Below, piece by piece: positions 12,238 through 24,982 of a stretch of DNA of 64,000 bases. How positions within the stretch are numbered: position 1 is the stretch's first letter; the number at the start of each line of letters is the position of its first letter. Under the pieces are notes generated by a model. It had not been told where the DNA came from. It made no database searches and saw only the letters and a list, made by a program, of their open reading frames with translations. Made by a program: the position numbers and the translations under genes. Where the stretch lies: NCBI RefSeq assembly GCF_022539505.1, contig NC_061508.1, forward strand, positions 93,661,276 to 93,725,275. Reading direction: 5' to 3'. The DNA is from Lolium rigidum (Eukaryota; Streptophyta; Magnoliopsida; Poales; Poaceae).

Positions 12238-14819
12238 TATCTAAAAGCACATGATGTCCCTTAGCCTGGCATATGCCCCCTCTTATGTTTTGTTCGCCGA
12301 CATCATACGTAGACTCTTATGTTTTCAATCATTTGCTACTGTACAATATTTTGCAAAGACAATTATTTGCTGTTTTCTATGGAATTGGCCCCCTCTTATG
12401 TTTTTTTCACGCTCCGCTCTTCCGATTATTTCAGCGGAAGCAGAAAACCCCGTCAAGCCGGCATATGAGCTTGTCAAGGAGAAACAAATGCAAGAAAATA
12501 TTGTACGCATGGAAAAAGTTTTGGCTGACAGATATGGACCTGGCCACAAAATTCACCAAGATTTCTCTGGTTTTGCACGTTCATTAGTGTATGGTGGGCG
12601 ACAAATAGGAACTAGTAACAATCTAAAGGACACAGATCGCCAAGATAAGGAGGTCGAAGAGAACCCTTCGTACGAACCGAATCCGGAAGAGATATCTAAT
12701 GCCGCCGATGATCTTCATTCGGATGAGGATCAGCCGCGACTATCGGCAAAACTTCAGCTCAGTGTCAGTGGAACTATGTCTGAACTATGATAGCAAATAC
12801 GTACATGCTAAATGTTTCCTACTAATGTAGCCTCTACTTTGCTTGCAGATAGTTGCTTCTTCTGCAACAGTTGCACACAAGAAGCGATCCAGACCAGAAG
12901 TTGCACCATCCAACATTGCAACAAGATCAATGGCAACGACTGAACTCGAAGCCGGGTCATCCGATGAGCCGACGGCCACTGCTGGTCGAACACCGAAGGA
13001 GCACCCTCACCTAACCAGATCATGACATCTGGAGGCAGCAACTCATCTCCTGAGGATAATCAAATTGTAAACTTTCAGCAGCAAGGTATGAAAGTTTGTA
13101 AAAACTAAACACTGCACCGCATATTTTCATATAAAAGAGAATCATTTCATCTCTCTTATTTCAGAGACATTGACAACATCTGGCGGTACTAAGAGAAAGA
13201 GAGGTGTACGCAGACCTACCATGGGCCATGGACTACATGAGTACACAAGAAGAAATGGTGGCAATAAGATGCAAATTGACTTCACCGCTCGGTGTCGGAG
13301 ACCCAAGGATTATATCCAGTCAGCAAAGCTGAGCGCAGTGAGGTTGGTATTCACATCCGTGCCAAAATGCCGCTTGCAACACACTGGACACAGTACAAGA
13401 AAGATGAAACTCTCAAGCATGTCATTCCTCATGCTATAAATACAGTAGCGGTGAGTCCTGTACAATCTTGGTTTAACCTAATTAGTATGCTACATGATCA
13501 ACTATCTAATAATCTACTGATTAATGCATCACTATTTTGCAGGGAAAGTTTACTATGGACAAAAATGATGAGGTGGCTCAAGATGTGTGCACTGATATGC
13601 TGCAAGTTAGTATTTGGCAGTTCCAATATAGGCTTAAAAAGGAGTATTGGCCCAAAATTAAAAATCTCACAGTGGAGCAAGCATATCTGAAGAAGCCAGA
13701 TCATGTAGAAGAGAAAAGCTGGAAAGAACTGGTGAAGAGATGGTTTGATGAGAAGTACCGTGTACATAAACGTTATTCCTTTCAATAACAACTATCGAAT
13801 TCTTACATTTCCCCGATCTGGATAAATAAAATGCATGTACCGAACATAGGGAGTGTGTGTAAAAAATGGAAAGAACGAGAGAAGCTTTGAAACGAGCTTC
13901 CATACCACCGGATCTCGAAGCTATGTTGCTCACTGGGAACATGTAGTAAGTGTTCTGAATTTCTCCATACAGTTCATACTTCTGTCATACACAGTGTACA
14001 ATGGTAATGTGCATTCTACATTTTTTCAAGCAGAAGGCTAAGCAGCAGGAAGAAGAAACCTCTCCAATTGAATTTTTTAGAATCACACACACTAACAAAG
14101 ATAACATTATGAGTGTTGAAGCAAAAAGTGCATATGTAAGAAATATTTCATATTAGCACAATATAATATATTCCAGTTTTGTATGTTGTCCATGCAATGA
14201 TTGTAATCTTTATGCAGGATAAAATGGTGGCAAAAAAAGCGGCGCCACGCAATGAAGATGAACCAGATTTGACTGATTTGCAAATTGTTCAGCTAGTTCT
14301 GAGCGAGAAAAGCCCATCCACCACCTGCAACAGCACATTCCTACCAAGATTGGGCATCGCAACAAGCTCCAGGAAGTCTTCTGTCTCAGCCTACACGCAT
14401 CCGAGAGCTACAACAAAGACTGGCAGATCAAGAGCAGAACTCCATACAGGCAGCTGAAAGGAACCACAGTGAGATGCAGGCAAGACTGCAAGAACAAGAT
14501 CAAAAATTTGAAGAGATCAGGAAGAAGTAGCAGGAAGAACTTGAAGATGTGAAGAAAGCCCAAGAAGAAAAGACTCTGGCTTATGAAAACAGGCAGAGAG
14601 AAATGGATGCCGTGCTTAATTTGCTCTTGAGGACATCCCAGCCACCATCCATGTCTGAATCCCAGGACAACTAATCTATTGCACCACCGTCCTACAACAT
14701 TATTAATCATAGGTCTTTTAATTTCTTTGTGTTCCAATTGTAATTTTTCTTATGAATCTTTCGGTCTGTGAGAGACATATATACTTCTTGTGCCACCATT
14801 TATGTATGATATTTATTGT

Positions 14820-15514
14820 CTATTTTTATATATTTCGCCAGTTTTTTTTGTTTCCCAAATTTCGCAAATAATTCAAATGCTCTCAAATTTTGTCAAATTC
14901 AAAAGGTGACGGAAAATGTCACAACGTCACTATTAAATGAAACCACGTGGCACCAACTTCTGGTCCCACTTGTCAGAATTTGTGGGTCCCACCAGTCAGC
15001 ATTATTGGGACCCATATGTCGGCAACAACCTGGTCCCACTTGTCTGAATTTTGTGGATCCCACCGGTCAGAATATTATGGGTCCACCTTGTCATAATATT
15101 TTGTGGGTCCCACCAGTCAGCACCATGGCGGTCCCACATGAAAGATATCCACGTCAGCGCCGTCGGACCCATGTTGTCAGAAGCCAAATGGGACCCATAT
15201 GTAAGGCCACGTATGTTTTTTTTGGACCAATCAGAAACTTCCCAAGATTTAGATATTGACGAAAGTTGCAATTTTTTGTAACAAACCTGTCTGTCAACAA
15301 TCAACCTTCGATGTTGACGAATTTGCGGTGTCGTCACCATCAAACATTTGACGTTGACGAAAAATGCATACCGTCACCCCCGATATTTTATGACGGAGCT
15401 TCCTTGACGAACCCCATGACGATCAAATTTCGTCACCGCGAAGTAATCCTTGACGAAAATTGGCCTTCACATGACGAAAGTGATTTGTCAAAAAAATGGT
15501 TTTCCTTTGTAGTG
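14820..15514. repeat. CACTA subterminal repeats and right terminal inverted repeat
   Basis: Two kinds of repeat crowd the end. At about 14960-15190, GTGGGTCCCACCAGTCAG-like words alternate on both strands. At about 15250-15490, TTGACGAAA and its complement recur at least eight times. CACTA elements carry such repeats as binding sites for their own TNPA protein. The terminus itself is at 15501-15514, and TAC at 15515-15517 would be the right-hand 3-bp target duplication. Confidence 0.8.
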
Positions 15515-15839
15515 TACTAACTTAGAATACTTTCAGATATGTAAGCTAGAGCGTGGCCTTAATCTGCCACCTCTTAAGTGCACACTGGTAAACTTATCCG
15601 ACCTCAGTGCATCAGCAAAACCAGCCATAGTTAACTCAGGAAATTGCCTACAATCAGGTTTTTGGATTGTTGGATAATTAGGCACAATTTTCATGATTAA
15701 TTCCAGAATATTAAGCATGACGACAGTAACTACTAACATGTGAAACTCGAACATACTAGATGCATTGATCAACATGAACAGTAGCAGAGCAAACGGTACA
15801 ACATCCATCGCTAAACAGATCGAGATATGCCGCACGTAC

Positions 15840-15878
15840 CAATCTGGTGGAGGTGGTTCCGGAGGCCTGCTCTCCCAT
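15840..15878 (-). CDS. Possible 13-codon first exon of an unknown gene
   Basis: ATG at 15878 on the minus strand opens MGEQASGTTSTRL, followed in phase 0 by a GTACGT donor at 15839. Upstream (15879-16070) is a leader with an apparent TATA box (TATATAATC on the minus strand, about 15993-16003) and CT-rich sequence. This looks like a real plant promoter and first exon, with downstream exons lost or displaced by the CACTA element. Short length makes this weak. Confidence 0.3.
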
Positions 15879-17743
15879 TCGCCGGTGCACGCCGGAGGGC
15901 GGGATGGAGTAGGCTACGATGGCGGCACAAGCGGAGAGAGGTGGAAACCCTAACTCGTGTATTAGATGTGTTTCTGCGGTAGCCGGGCAAGAGATTATAT
16001 AGGCTCAGGAAACCCTAGGTGTAAGTCGAGTCGAGTCGAGCGAGCGAGGAGGAGGAGGAGCGCGCGTGAACCACTCCTATTCTTACTCACTTACTAGTGG
16101 TGGAACAACCCATCTTATAAGGTGGTCTAACTTCCTCCCAACTTTCCATGTGAGACTAAACTTTCCACCTTTTGTCACTCCCTAGTGAGCTGCCACCTAC
16201 TTGGGCTCAAACTCACATGGACTGTCACAATGTGAGCTTTAAGATTAATCTAAAATCTAATGTGGAGCAGTAAAAATGGATCCAATATTTCAACACAAGT
16301 CAAGTAGGAATAGGAGCCTCTGCGGCTGGGAACTAGAGCTCGCCGCTGCTGGTCGCAAGCACAGGCCGAGGACGCGGTGCTGGACGAATTGGGGACGGGC
16401 CGGCGAGGGGTACATGGTGGCACAATCCGCCGATGCAACAAAGGTCGGATGAAGAAGAGATGCAAGGGGCCGAGGCCACTCCTGCTGTCCGCACGCACGT
16501 ACCGCCGTGCTGGCGAGCCAATCAAGGAGTGATCTAAGGCGGAGCCTACTGATCGAACAGAAAGTCTGAAACTGCTCGTCCTCATCATACTCGCCACTGC
16601 TGCCGGTCGCCCGCTTCCACAACAGGCTGCCTGCCAGGAGTCTTCTTTGGAGACGCGCGGGACGACGAAATTGAGCCAGTCGAGTTGGAGGAGCCGTCTA
16701 GGGGTCGACGACGGCCCGCTGCCTCGCCGAAGCCGACAGCGGGGCAGCTGCGCGAGTCGGATATGCTGCGGGCGCTGCAGCGCGTGTGGTCGCGGAGGAT
16801 GCGGGAGCTGCAGCTCAGGATACAGAAGCTCGTTCACTAGCTGAAACCGTAATTGACAATCCTTGGTGAAATCTTCTGTGGTTCATCATTAATCTATCTA
16901 TTCATCCATTGTTGCTGGCCAAATAATCACGATTTCAATCCTGCAGCAACTTTGCTTTCACTCATACTGATGTCAGATTTTCAACTCAAACTGGTTATGT
17001 TAGCTGACGGTATGACAAGGCCAAGAACTGGCATGGAAGACTCAAACTGGCTGACTCTTTCGCTTTATAAACTCGATCTGCTCCATGGGATTCCTGGACT
17101 GATAGAATTTTTGCTCGATCTAACAATGTCTGCTGGAGTACTTAACATTGTGGCGTTCACGTTTTGTTCCCCAGTAAATTATCACAAAAGGACTGCTGCA
17201 GACTGTGATTATGTCTGGCGAACAAATGGAGGGAACCCGAGATTTTACAGTTAAACAGAGGAAGAAACTGAAAACCCCAAATCCTTCTAAACACAAAATA
17301 GTTGTTTCAAAAATACTTCATGAATTTAGATGGAAAATACGTTTCATCCTATTAACAAAAAATGATTTTTAGGAGTACGAAAACTCTGCAGGTAGACTAT
17401 GATAGGTAAAGAAAAGATTATCTTCATCATGTGATTCCTCTTTGCACCGGAGAGGTTGTGCACCTCCAAAAGGGGAAGATCCGCGAAAGTTTGTAACACT
17501 TGGAGCAGGTTGAGGACAAGCACGACCTGCGATACGTAGAAGATATGCGGTAGCAAGTTTACTCTATCGTTTTCTCAAATTTCCCACCTAAGTAATTTTT
17601 CTATTCTGTTCTTTCAAAAAAATTGCGTGAATTTAGATGGAAAATATGTTTCGCCCCCATAACAAATAATGAATTTAAGGAGTACTAAAACTCAGCAGGT
17701 CTAGAAAATATTCAACAATATTTTTCACGACGCAACTTTTTTT
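15879..17743. other. Unresolved region with coding-like patch and direct repeats
   Basis: 15879-16250 is promoter-like DNA for the minus-strand exon above. At 16630-16839, + strand, one frame reads FFGDARDDEIEPVELEEP and ends ESDMLRALQRVWSRRMRELQLRIQKLVH then stop; it follows an AG acceptor-like site and may be a last exon. No family was recognised. An imperfect repeat of about 80 bp (GAATTTAGATGGAAAATA and following) occurs at 17322-17400 and 17630-17700. The stretch probably belongs to the Helitron that ends at 17777. Confidence 0.3.
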
Positions 17744-17777
17744 TTATCCCGATGCAACGCACGGGCATTTTTCCTAG
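17744..17777 (+). mobile_element. Helitron 3' terminus
   Basis: A short hairpin (CCCGATGCAACGCACGGG, bulged stem), then CATTTTTC and CTAG, followed by a T at 17778. This layout is diagnostic of Helitron 3' ends in grasses. The matching 5' end (TC after an A) was not found, so the extent is open; the element runs leftwards from here. Confidence 0.7.
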
Positions 17778-18184
17778 TAATATAAAAAAGGAAGTGAGGC
17801 TGGTGATCTAAGCGTATCATGACCATCGACCATCAGATCAACGATTGACTCCACAAACATTTTCCGTCAGTCCGCCTATCCATCCTCCCGCTAAACAAAT
17901 GGAAAACGCTTGAAATCAGCCGACCGATCGCCCCTTCTGATCGGTCGTACCGACTCGCGCGCACTTAATTCCCCGCTTGCTGCCTTTCAACCCAGGTCCT
18001 ACTCGTGCGCTGGTTTCTATTGTAGCTTTCTTTGCTCGCTACCTTTCCAGCCGGGTCCCACCCATGCGCATGCAAGTTTCTACATCTCTCAGTTCTCACA
18101 TTTTCGTTGTGTGGATGAAACACGAAAGGACTACACGACTGCTTTTCCTTCCACTATACACGTACGGGCTATGGTGTAGGACGT
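17778..18184. other. No feature recognised
   Basis: Flank between the Helitron end and the Gypsy fragment. It contains C/T-rich, promoter-like sequence but nothing I can name. Confidence 0.3.
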
Positions 18185-19590
18185 CTAGTGGTGGTGTGTG
18201 AATCAAAGCCAGACTTCATCGCAGAATGGATGGAGCTGCAAAACACGGGACCCCCAGATTTGTCAAGAACTTGGACCATGAACTTCGACGGATCCAAGAG
18301 AGTAGAAGGAGCTGGCGCAGGAGTGATACTTATATCACCTGAAGGCGACAAGTTAAAATATGTCCTACGGATGACGTTCCCAAACGCATCCAACAATGAA
18401 GCAGAATACGAAGCCCTCATACACGGGATGAAGATGGCGAAAGCTTGCGGTGCAACTCGACTAAAAATCTTTGGCGACTCACAATTGGTGGCTCAGCAAG
18501 TTATGAACCAATGTGATGCAGTCAATGATAGCATACAAGGAGGTGTACAATGAGCTTGAGAAGCTGTTTGATGGATGCGAGGTAAATCACATCAGTAGAT
18601 TGAGCAACGATGAAGCCGACGTCCTCGCAAACATCGGGTCGCAGTGCCTTGCAATCCCACCAGGCGTATTTTGGGAAGAAATAGCGAAGAGATCAACGAA
18701 GCCGAAGAAGATGCAGAAAAAAGCAAAAGCAGAAAAAACTTCGGCGTCTCTCAAAGAAACCGTGGAGGACGAAGAGGACCAAGAACTTGTGATGATGGTA
18801 GAAGTCCCTTGGATGCAAGCGTACATATCGTATATCCTCAGAAAAGAAATACCCGACGATCCAGCAAGGCGAGTTATTCGACGATCCAAAGCTTTCACAG
18901 TGGTCAAAGGGGAGTTATATAAGCGAAGTATTTCAGGCGTCTTGCAAAGGTGTGTCACACCCGAAGAAGGAAGAATAATCCTAAAGGATGTGCATGAAGG
19001 AATATGTGGTCACCACGCAAGCAGTCGAGCTATTGCAGCCAAGGTTTTTCGGGCAGGATTCTACTGGTTGACAGCAATCGAGGACGCAAAAGAGATAGTA
19101 CGAACTTGCGACGCGTGCCAGAGATTTGCCGCAAAACCGCACTCTCCGGCGGCAGAACTAATGCCAATACCATTGTCGTGGCCCTTTGCCCAATGGGGAC
19201 TCGACATGGTAGGCAAGTTTCACAAAGCTTCGCCAGGAGGATATGAGTACCTGTTGGTTGCTGTCGATAAATTCACCAAGTGGGTAGAAGCGAAGCCAAT
19301 AAATTCACCAGATGCAGCATCAGCAATAAAGTTCGTGAAGGGCATCGTTTTTCGATTTGGAGTACCTCACAGCATCGTCACAGATAATGGCAACAACTTT
19401 ACGTCGAAGGAGTTCAAGGCGTACTGTGCAGAAGTAGGCATCAAATTGCACTTCGCGTCAGTTGCACATCCCCAAACCAATGGTCAAGTCAAGAAAGCCA
19501 ATGGTATCATCTGCAATGGCATTAAAAAACGTCTGCTAGGACCGCTTGAACAAAATTCAACTTTCACACCGTGGATCTACAACAGTTAAT
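18185..19590 (+). pseudogene. Gypsy pol fragment: RNase H, zinc finger and integrase core
   Basis: 18188-18540 encodes an RNase H domain (WTMNFDGSK, GAGAGVILISPEG, NNEAEYEAL, FGDSQLV). A frameshift near 18540 moves the frame to 18529-19589, which carries the end of RNase H (SNDEADVLA), an HHCC zinc finger (DVHEGICGHH to CDACQRF) and the integrase core (WGLDMVG, VDKFTKWVEA, FGVPHSIVTDNG, HPQTNGQVKKANG). The two Asp of the DDE triad are present, but the Glu of the usual NGQVERANG is Lys here. No LTR, gag or reverse transcriptase lies beside it. It is a truncated, inactive piece of a Ty3/Gypsy element of the Tat-like type. Confidence 0.9.
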
Positions 19591-21150
19591 ATTTTTTCAA
19601 CAACCTGTGAGGATTAGTCCATGTAGCTAACGAACATTTTTTAATGAAACACTTGGACTCAGGCGACTCTGGCGTGTGTCTTGCCCAAATCCATTCGCAT
19701 GCAGTAACCTACTTCATGTTTTCTGTGTTCGCTAAAAATGTTTATGATCATGGTGCTCCGATGACTTTTGGTGTCTGTTAAAATATGTTATGATCATGCA
19801 CTAAATCAGGGGCTGCAGTATGGTCCGTCGAGCTCGGAAGCAAGCACCGGGAGCTCATGAGTAGCTAAGGAAGATGGCTTCACCCTGGTCGGTGATGCCG
19901 AATAAGCGAGATCTATGATGCCAAATTAGTGAGATCGGGGATGCCATGGACGATGTTGAATATGTGATTTCAAGTAAGAAACGTGTATGAGTTTTGTTGT
20001 AAAACCACTTGAGCAATGTATGCAAGGTTTCTGGATGTTTACAAGTTAGTGATTTCCTCGGATTTAATAATGTTGCATTCATGCTTCCAAATTGTAACAA
20101 ACACGTATGAGTCTTGGTCCAAAAGAACAGATAAAATGTTGTAAGATTTTCTAGGTGTTTGCTACAAGTTCCTGTTTTCCTCAGGTTTTTTTACAGTGTA
20201 TACGTGTTTTAAATTTGTAACAAACTCGTATGAGTTTTGTTGGGAATTAACAAGCGAGATGTTGCAATGTTTTCTAGGCGTTCGCCGCAAGTTGTTTATT
20301 CCTGAGATTTTTTTATATTGCCTAATTGATTTCAAAATGTGACAATGGTATATTAATTTTATTGTAACATCACACCATAGATGTTCCAAGGTCTTCCAGA
20401 TGTTTGTTACAACTTGGTTTTTACCTTGAATTTTTGTTGTTTCTTATGTGTTTCTTAAATGTTGTAAACACGTGCTACTTTTTACCATAAGTGTAAATAA
20501 GTTATGTTGCAAACAAAACTACCCCAAATTTTGTTGTTCTTCAATCATTATGTTTAAAAAACATTTTCATAATTTTGTTGTAATATTATATATTTTTTAT
20601 ACATAGGGTCATGATTTTTTGTTGTAATACTCTCTGCTTGAGATAAACTAGAGTGTCATTTTTTCCTAAAGTTGTTCATGAACAAATCTTTTGTTATAGA
20701 AGCAACAAAATATTTGTTGTTTAACCACTTTTTGTTGCAAATTTTTTTTGCGCGATTACAACATCTTCATAAAAAATGTTGTGAGAAATTGTTGCATAAC
20801 CACAGATTTGATGCATTACTATTTTGAATTGATGTGTAACTTTTTACTTTTTTCATAACATGTCATGAAAAATGTGATGAGGATTTGCTACATAACACGT
20901 GCCGAATCAGATCCACCCAATCGGACACCGAGGAGAACGGTTGATTTTATTTTGCCGATGGATCGAGCAACAACTAGCGATCGATTTTAAAGAATCATTA
21001 CGAAAAAATCCATTACCCAAAAATATTGTATTCATAAAATGTTGTACGAAATTACAACTTTAACATCATCCCCACAAAATTCACGAAAATGTTGTACGAA
21101 ATTAAAACTTAGTGCGTTGTGAAGAAATCGTACATGAAATTTAGTAATAA
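19591..21150. repeat. Degenerate tandem repeats of about 120 bp, otherwise empty
   Basis: Between about 19970 and 20480, CGTATGAGTTTTGTTG-like words recur at 19987, 20104, 20227 and 20345, each followed by GATGTT, TTCTAGGTGTT and CTACAAGTT. After 20500 the sequence stays rich in TTGTTGCAA and TTGTTGTAA words. No coding capacity is seen. The tail near 20900-20990 has words common in grass repeats. Confidence 0.6.
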
Positions 21151-22155
21151 CTAGTTAAATGCCCGTGCGTTGCTACGGGTTTTAAATTTTATCCAATGCA
21201 CATGTAAACATAAGGCATGTCAATATTCATGGTGATGTGAAGCATAAGCCAACAAATAGAACATCTTAATTAGCAATTTTAAATGACAAGATAGTCCACA
21301 AGAGCATCCAGTTTCAGTTACTCGAACTGAACTCTGAAAGTCATACTCTTTATCTTTCACAATACATATTTTCTTGCAGAATAATTTATGTGCCAGATTG
21401 TACAAAGGGCACAGAATACGAAACAATTCTTGCACAAAGCCAACTGACAGTACGAACAACAAGATAGGCTGATTGTATTTCCTCCTGAAAGTTATTATAT
21501 CTCCATTGTTGACCGTCGCCTATGAAATAGTAATAAATTATTTAGTCATGTATCATCTCATTTAAAATACACTAAATTGTGAAAAGCAAACACTCAATTC
21601 ACACAATGAACAGTCAATTTTATTAGGGAAATATGTCACTAAATTGTCCAGTATGTAATGGAAATTGGGAGTGCAGTTTAAACACTAAAACAACATTCTG
21701 TGATCATTGGCTTATTCATGCTCTATCACATGCACTCGTGTAGTTTCAACCATAAAGAATTTCTGCCAAGTGTTACCGTATAGTTGCGGTGGTAAGTAAA
21801 ATATAAGGAAGTAAATTGTAGCAAGATTTTCACTAAAATTCTTGTCAACAATCTTTTATAGACTATGCGTACGAAACAACTCAGTCCCAAAAGAACATTT
21901 ACAATCTTTTAGAGAAGATTAACAACGTCCTTAAAGGTCTCCATGTGCATTATCTTTGCCTCAATCATCTGCTGCCATTGTCGTTCAGCATAAATCATTC
22001 TTGAGAATCACATGAGAGCTCTTAATCCCACCACCACCCAAAGGGGTGGAGGAGTACCAGGATGGGATGATGGAGGCGAGATATGGCGAGCTGAGCTCAT
22101 ATCCGATGGTTGAGTCTACGACAACCTGTGTTTCAGTTATAATAGAAGAATAATA

Positions 22156-22414
22156 CTCCCTCTGTTTCTTGATATAAGCCATATAGTTTTTTGAGAAAAA
22201 TTCTAACATATAATATATATTGCTTTGTATTACTTGTATGGAGATTTATTTTAGAATATTTTTTATGTTTACTTACCTAATGTGAACTCCTCTATTTTCT
22301 CACGGCAATTAGTTAGGAGTAATCTTGCCCAAATCTGCTCTAGCTTTACCTCGAAGTGCGTTCTCTAATATTCGTGCCAAAAATTATATGGTTTATATTT
22401 AGGATCGGAGGGAG
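22156..22414. mobile_element. Stowaway-like MITE, 259 bp
   Basis: Starts CTCCCTCTGTTTCTTGATAT and ends ATCGGAGGGAG, with TA at 22154-22155 and 22415-22416. Outer arms are complementary (ATATAAGCCATATAG against ATATGGTTTATAT). It is longer than the other two MITEs and belongs to a different Stowaway subfamily. Confidence 0.85.
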
Positions 22415-24747
22415 TATGTTAATATCAAGTCATCTAGCAATTCGTATCACAACTTAATCGTAGCTGAATCATCACCTGGTAACAATGAAGATTTCATGCA
22501 CTGAACTTCTTCATTTCTGGAAAAAATAATATCTTAAGGCAGATCATCTAGTACAATCAGTTCTCTCCAAAGGCACCTAAATTTAATTCTAAAATCACCT
22601 TCTTGCAATGGTAAAATTAATAGCCAACACAAAACCGCTGCGATTCTCCTAGTTAAAAAATATAGCTTGCATAACTAAATATGGTTTATTCGCATCTGCA
22701 AATGCTTTTGAAGACCTATACTAATATAGGTAATCTCAGGGTAACTCATCAACTTAACCAAATGATTCATCAATAAATATATGTTTTGGTCTTGTACACC
22801 AAGTAAGATATCTAAATGTTGCATTAAGTCAAGAAACATACATTACAAATTTATAAGAATACATACTGAATTCAAACATCTTAATAAAGAGATGTAAAAT
22901 CTAATCAAAATTTACCTTGAAGAAGTTCACAAAGCTGCATTTCAACAAGAAAATATATAGCTGATGAAATATCCTCGGCATACTAAAATGGAGCTTAACT
23001 AACGTAAAATCCTAGTTTCTCCTTAAGCATCTCAATCTGTCCCTTCTAAGGTGTGACACGGAGGTCGAATGTGGCCCAGGTTTTTCTCCTCTTGTCTACC
23101 AAGGACTGCAATTACATCCTACTATAGTCTGCAACCAGATAATCAAATTTTATCATCTACGATAACTCCTCCTTGTATGCTCCAAGAGAATTTTGAACCA
23201 TGGTAAATAACAAACTGTACAACGATATCTAGCAGAGAATAGTGCTCAAATAAAAAAAAATACTCATCATTTGATAATAATAGCATGAGTACACTGACCA
23301 CTATTTTGTTTTGTAAATCAACGTTTAACCCACATAAGATAGGAACTCCACAAAAATAGGCTTTTTCTATATCTTGTGCTATTGTAAGGAATATAAGTCA
23401 TGGTCAACGGAATCCAAGAAATTGTATTGTACATAGTACCTAGATGTCTTGACCAGCATCGACTTAGTGCAGCAATAGTGAGAGGGAGGGACATGAGGTG
23501 CTCAAAAGCATGAGAACTATGCAAGACAAGTATACCAAGACATATTAAATATTTGTTCCTAATGACAATATTGCAGCAGTTCTCACCTTCGAATCTGCCA
23601 GTCTCCTTTAAAACCGTTGATATTTTTATCATTTTAGGACTGCAGCAAATGAAAAGTATTATGAATACACCAATATAAATATTAATCAAATGCTTGTTTG
23701 AGCTAAATTTAAAAAATCATGAATAATTGTAAACATGAAATTGGTAAACTGTACTTTCGAGATAAACTTGTGAGTGCATTGCCTTGGATATGACTCACGC
23801 AATAGAGAAATCATCGCTTGCACATTGCATCCATTTTCTAAACTCCCTTTGCAAAAGACAGAAAGATAACTACTACTACATGTTCAGGATTTTAGTAAGG
23901 GAAGTATGCAAATTTGCACTTCGTGTAGGAACTTGAATGTCAACTAATCAGCTGCATGCTGTCCGCGTCCGTGTGAGCATACATCACCTCCCACTTGCAC
24001 CACCGCCTACAGAGAAGACATAGGCACAACTGACTGCACGAACCGGAGTGCTCCAACACAAAGTATTTGTTTGGTCTCCTTTTTCAGAACCAATGCAGCT
24101 AATATTAAATGAAATGCACCATAAAACATATCACCTTTTGAACAATTCTCTGCCCCTTTAAGTTTGAGATAGGCAAAGAAAAATTACCCCCTGTTTATTT
24201 TCCCTGTCATTTCCTTTTCGCTCCTCTGTTGTCTTCATCCCCTCTCTGTCCTTTCTACACATGACAGCATTAACATAAATAAAAATTAGGACTTATCGCA
24301 GCACATTTCAGTAAACGATAGAAGTGCTTAAAATGATATACTTTGAGAATGAAGGATGCCAAAAATAAAATAAAAAGTTCTTGGTGGCGAGGTTGATCCA
24401 GAGTGGCAAAGCTCTTCTTCAAGCCCAGCATCTCCAAGTGCACGATGCCATGCCCTGCAATCATCCACTGGTTAAGAAGAGATTGCAATGTTAAGTGGGT
24501 CAAGTGCCGGATGATTTCATTGTGATTATAAGTTGAAAGTAGACCATACTTGGACATCTAATGTTCTGATGTTTCCCTTGTGTCCTTAAGGGCAACTTGA
24601 CACCTTGCTTCAAAGAACAATACCTAAAGCATTTCAGAGAACAAGAGGTAAAGTATTTCAGCAAACACCTTGCAAGCATCTAAACATGATGCAGGCAAAG
24701 GAGGGAAGGCCAAACAAAACAAAGAAGAGCTAGAGCATTTTATTAGC

Positions 24748-24832
24748 ATGTGCTCTCTCCGATGGTATTTAATTTCACGCCAAACACTGCCCAGGTGCAT
24801 GTTCGCGTCGATTAAACACGACCGGAGGTAGT
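24748..24832. mobile_element. Possible degenerate short MITE
   Basis: TGCTCTCTCCGATGG at the left pairs loosely with CGACCGGAGGTAGTA at the right, about 80 bp apart. The ends resemble worn Stowaway termini but the match is poor. Confidence 0.3.
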
Positions 24833-24982
24833 ATAAGAATTGTGACCATCACACTAAGATATTGCCATGAAGCAAATCAGAATGAAGCAATAAAATGAGC
24901 CATACCGACAACCAAGGTAGTGTGTGGTCTGCAGCTTCGTTGGTGCGCTGCTCAAATGGCCAAACACTCCAAGATGCAGCTA

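Larger units (their letters stand above)
10815..14674 (+). pseudogene. CACTA ORF1, Transposase_24-like (TNPA-type), decayed
   Basis: A chain of exon-like blocks with plausible plant splice sites: 10815-10899 (MAGSRRNVGGKENR start, donor GTAAAT), from 11164, 12441-12790, 12850-13086, 13165-13450, 13543-13760, about 13840-13946, 14036-14137, and 14219-14674. The family signature is in the middle and end: KKEYWPKIKNLT, CKKWKERERSF, TGSRSYVAHWEHV and PIEFFRITHTNKD, as in plant En/Spm Transposase_24 proteins. The C-terminus is a long coiled coil rich in Gln and Glu. Damage includes a TAG stop inside the coiled coil (near 14528), frameshifts near 13025, 13325 and 14350, and insertions in the block after 11164. 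It is therefore not expected to give a working protein. Exon limits are by eye. Confidence 0.75.
6651..15514 (+). mobile_element. CACTA (En/Spm) transposon, 5' terminus not found
   Basis: The right terminus is clear: the element ends TTTCCTTTGTAGTG at 15514, the complement of a CACTACAAAGGAAA inverted repeat, and is preceded by subterminal repeats. Inside is a multi-exon gene of the plant Transposase_24 (Ptta/En/Spm) type. The large TNPD-like transposase is absent, so the element is non-autonomous. A 504-bp tandem array occupies the 5' side. The left boundary is set at the first array base for lack of a terminus and may lie further left. Nested in it are a Helitron-like end and a LINE fragment. 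Confidence 0.75.
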
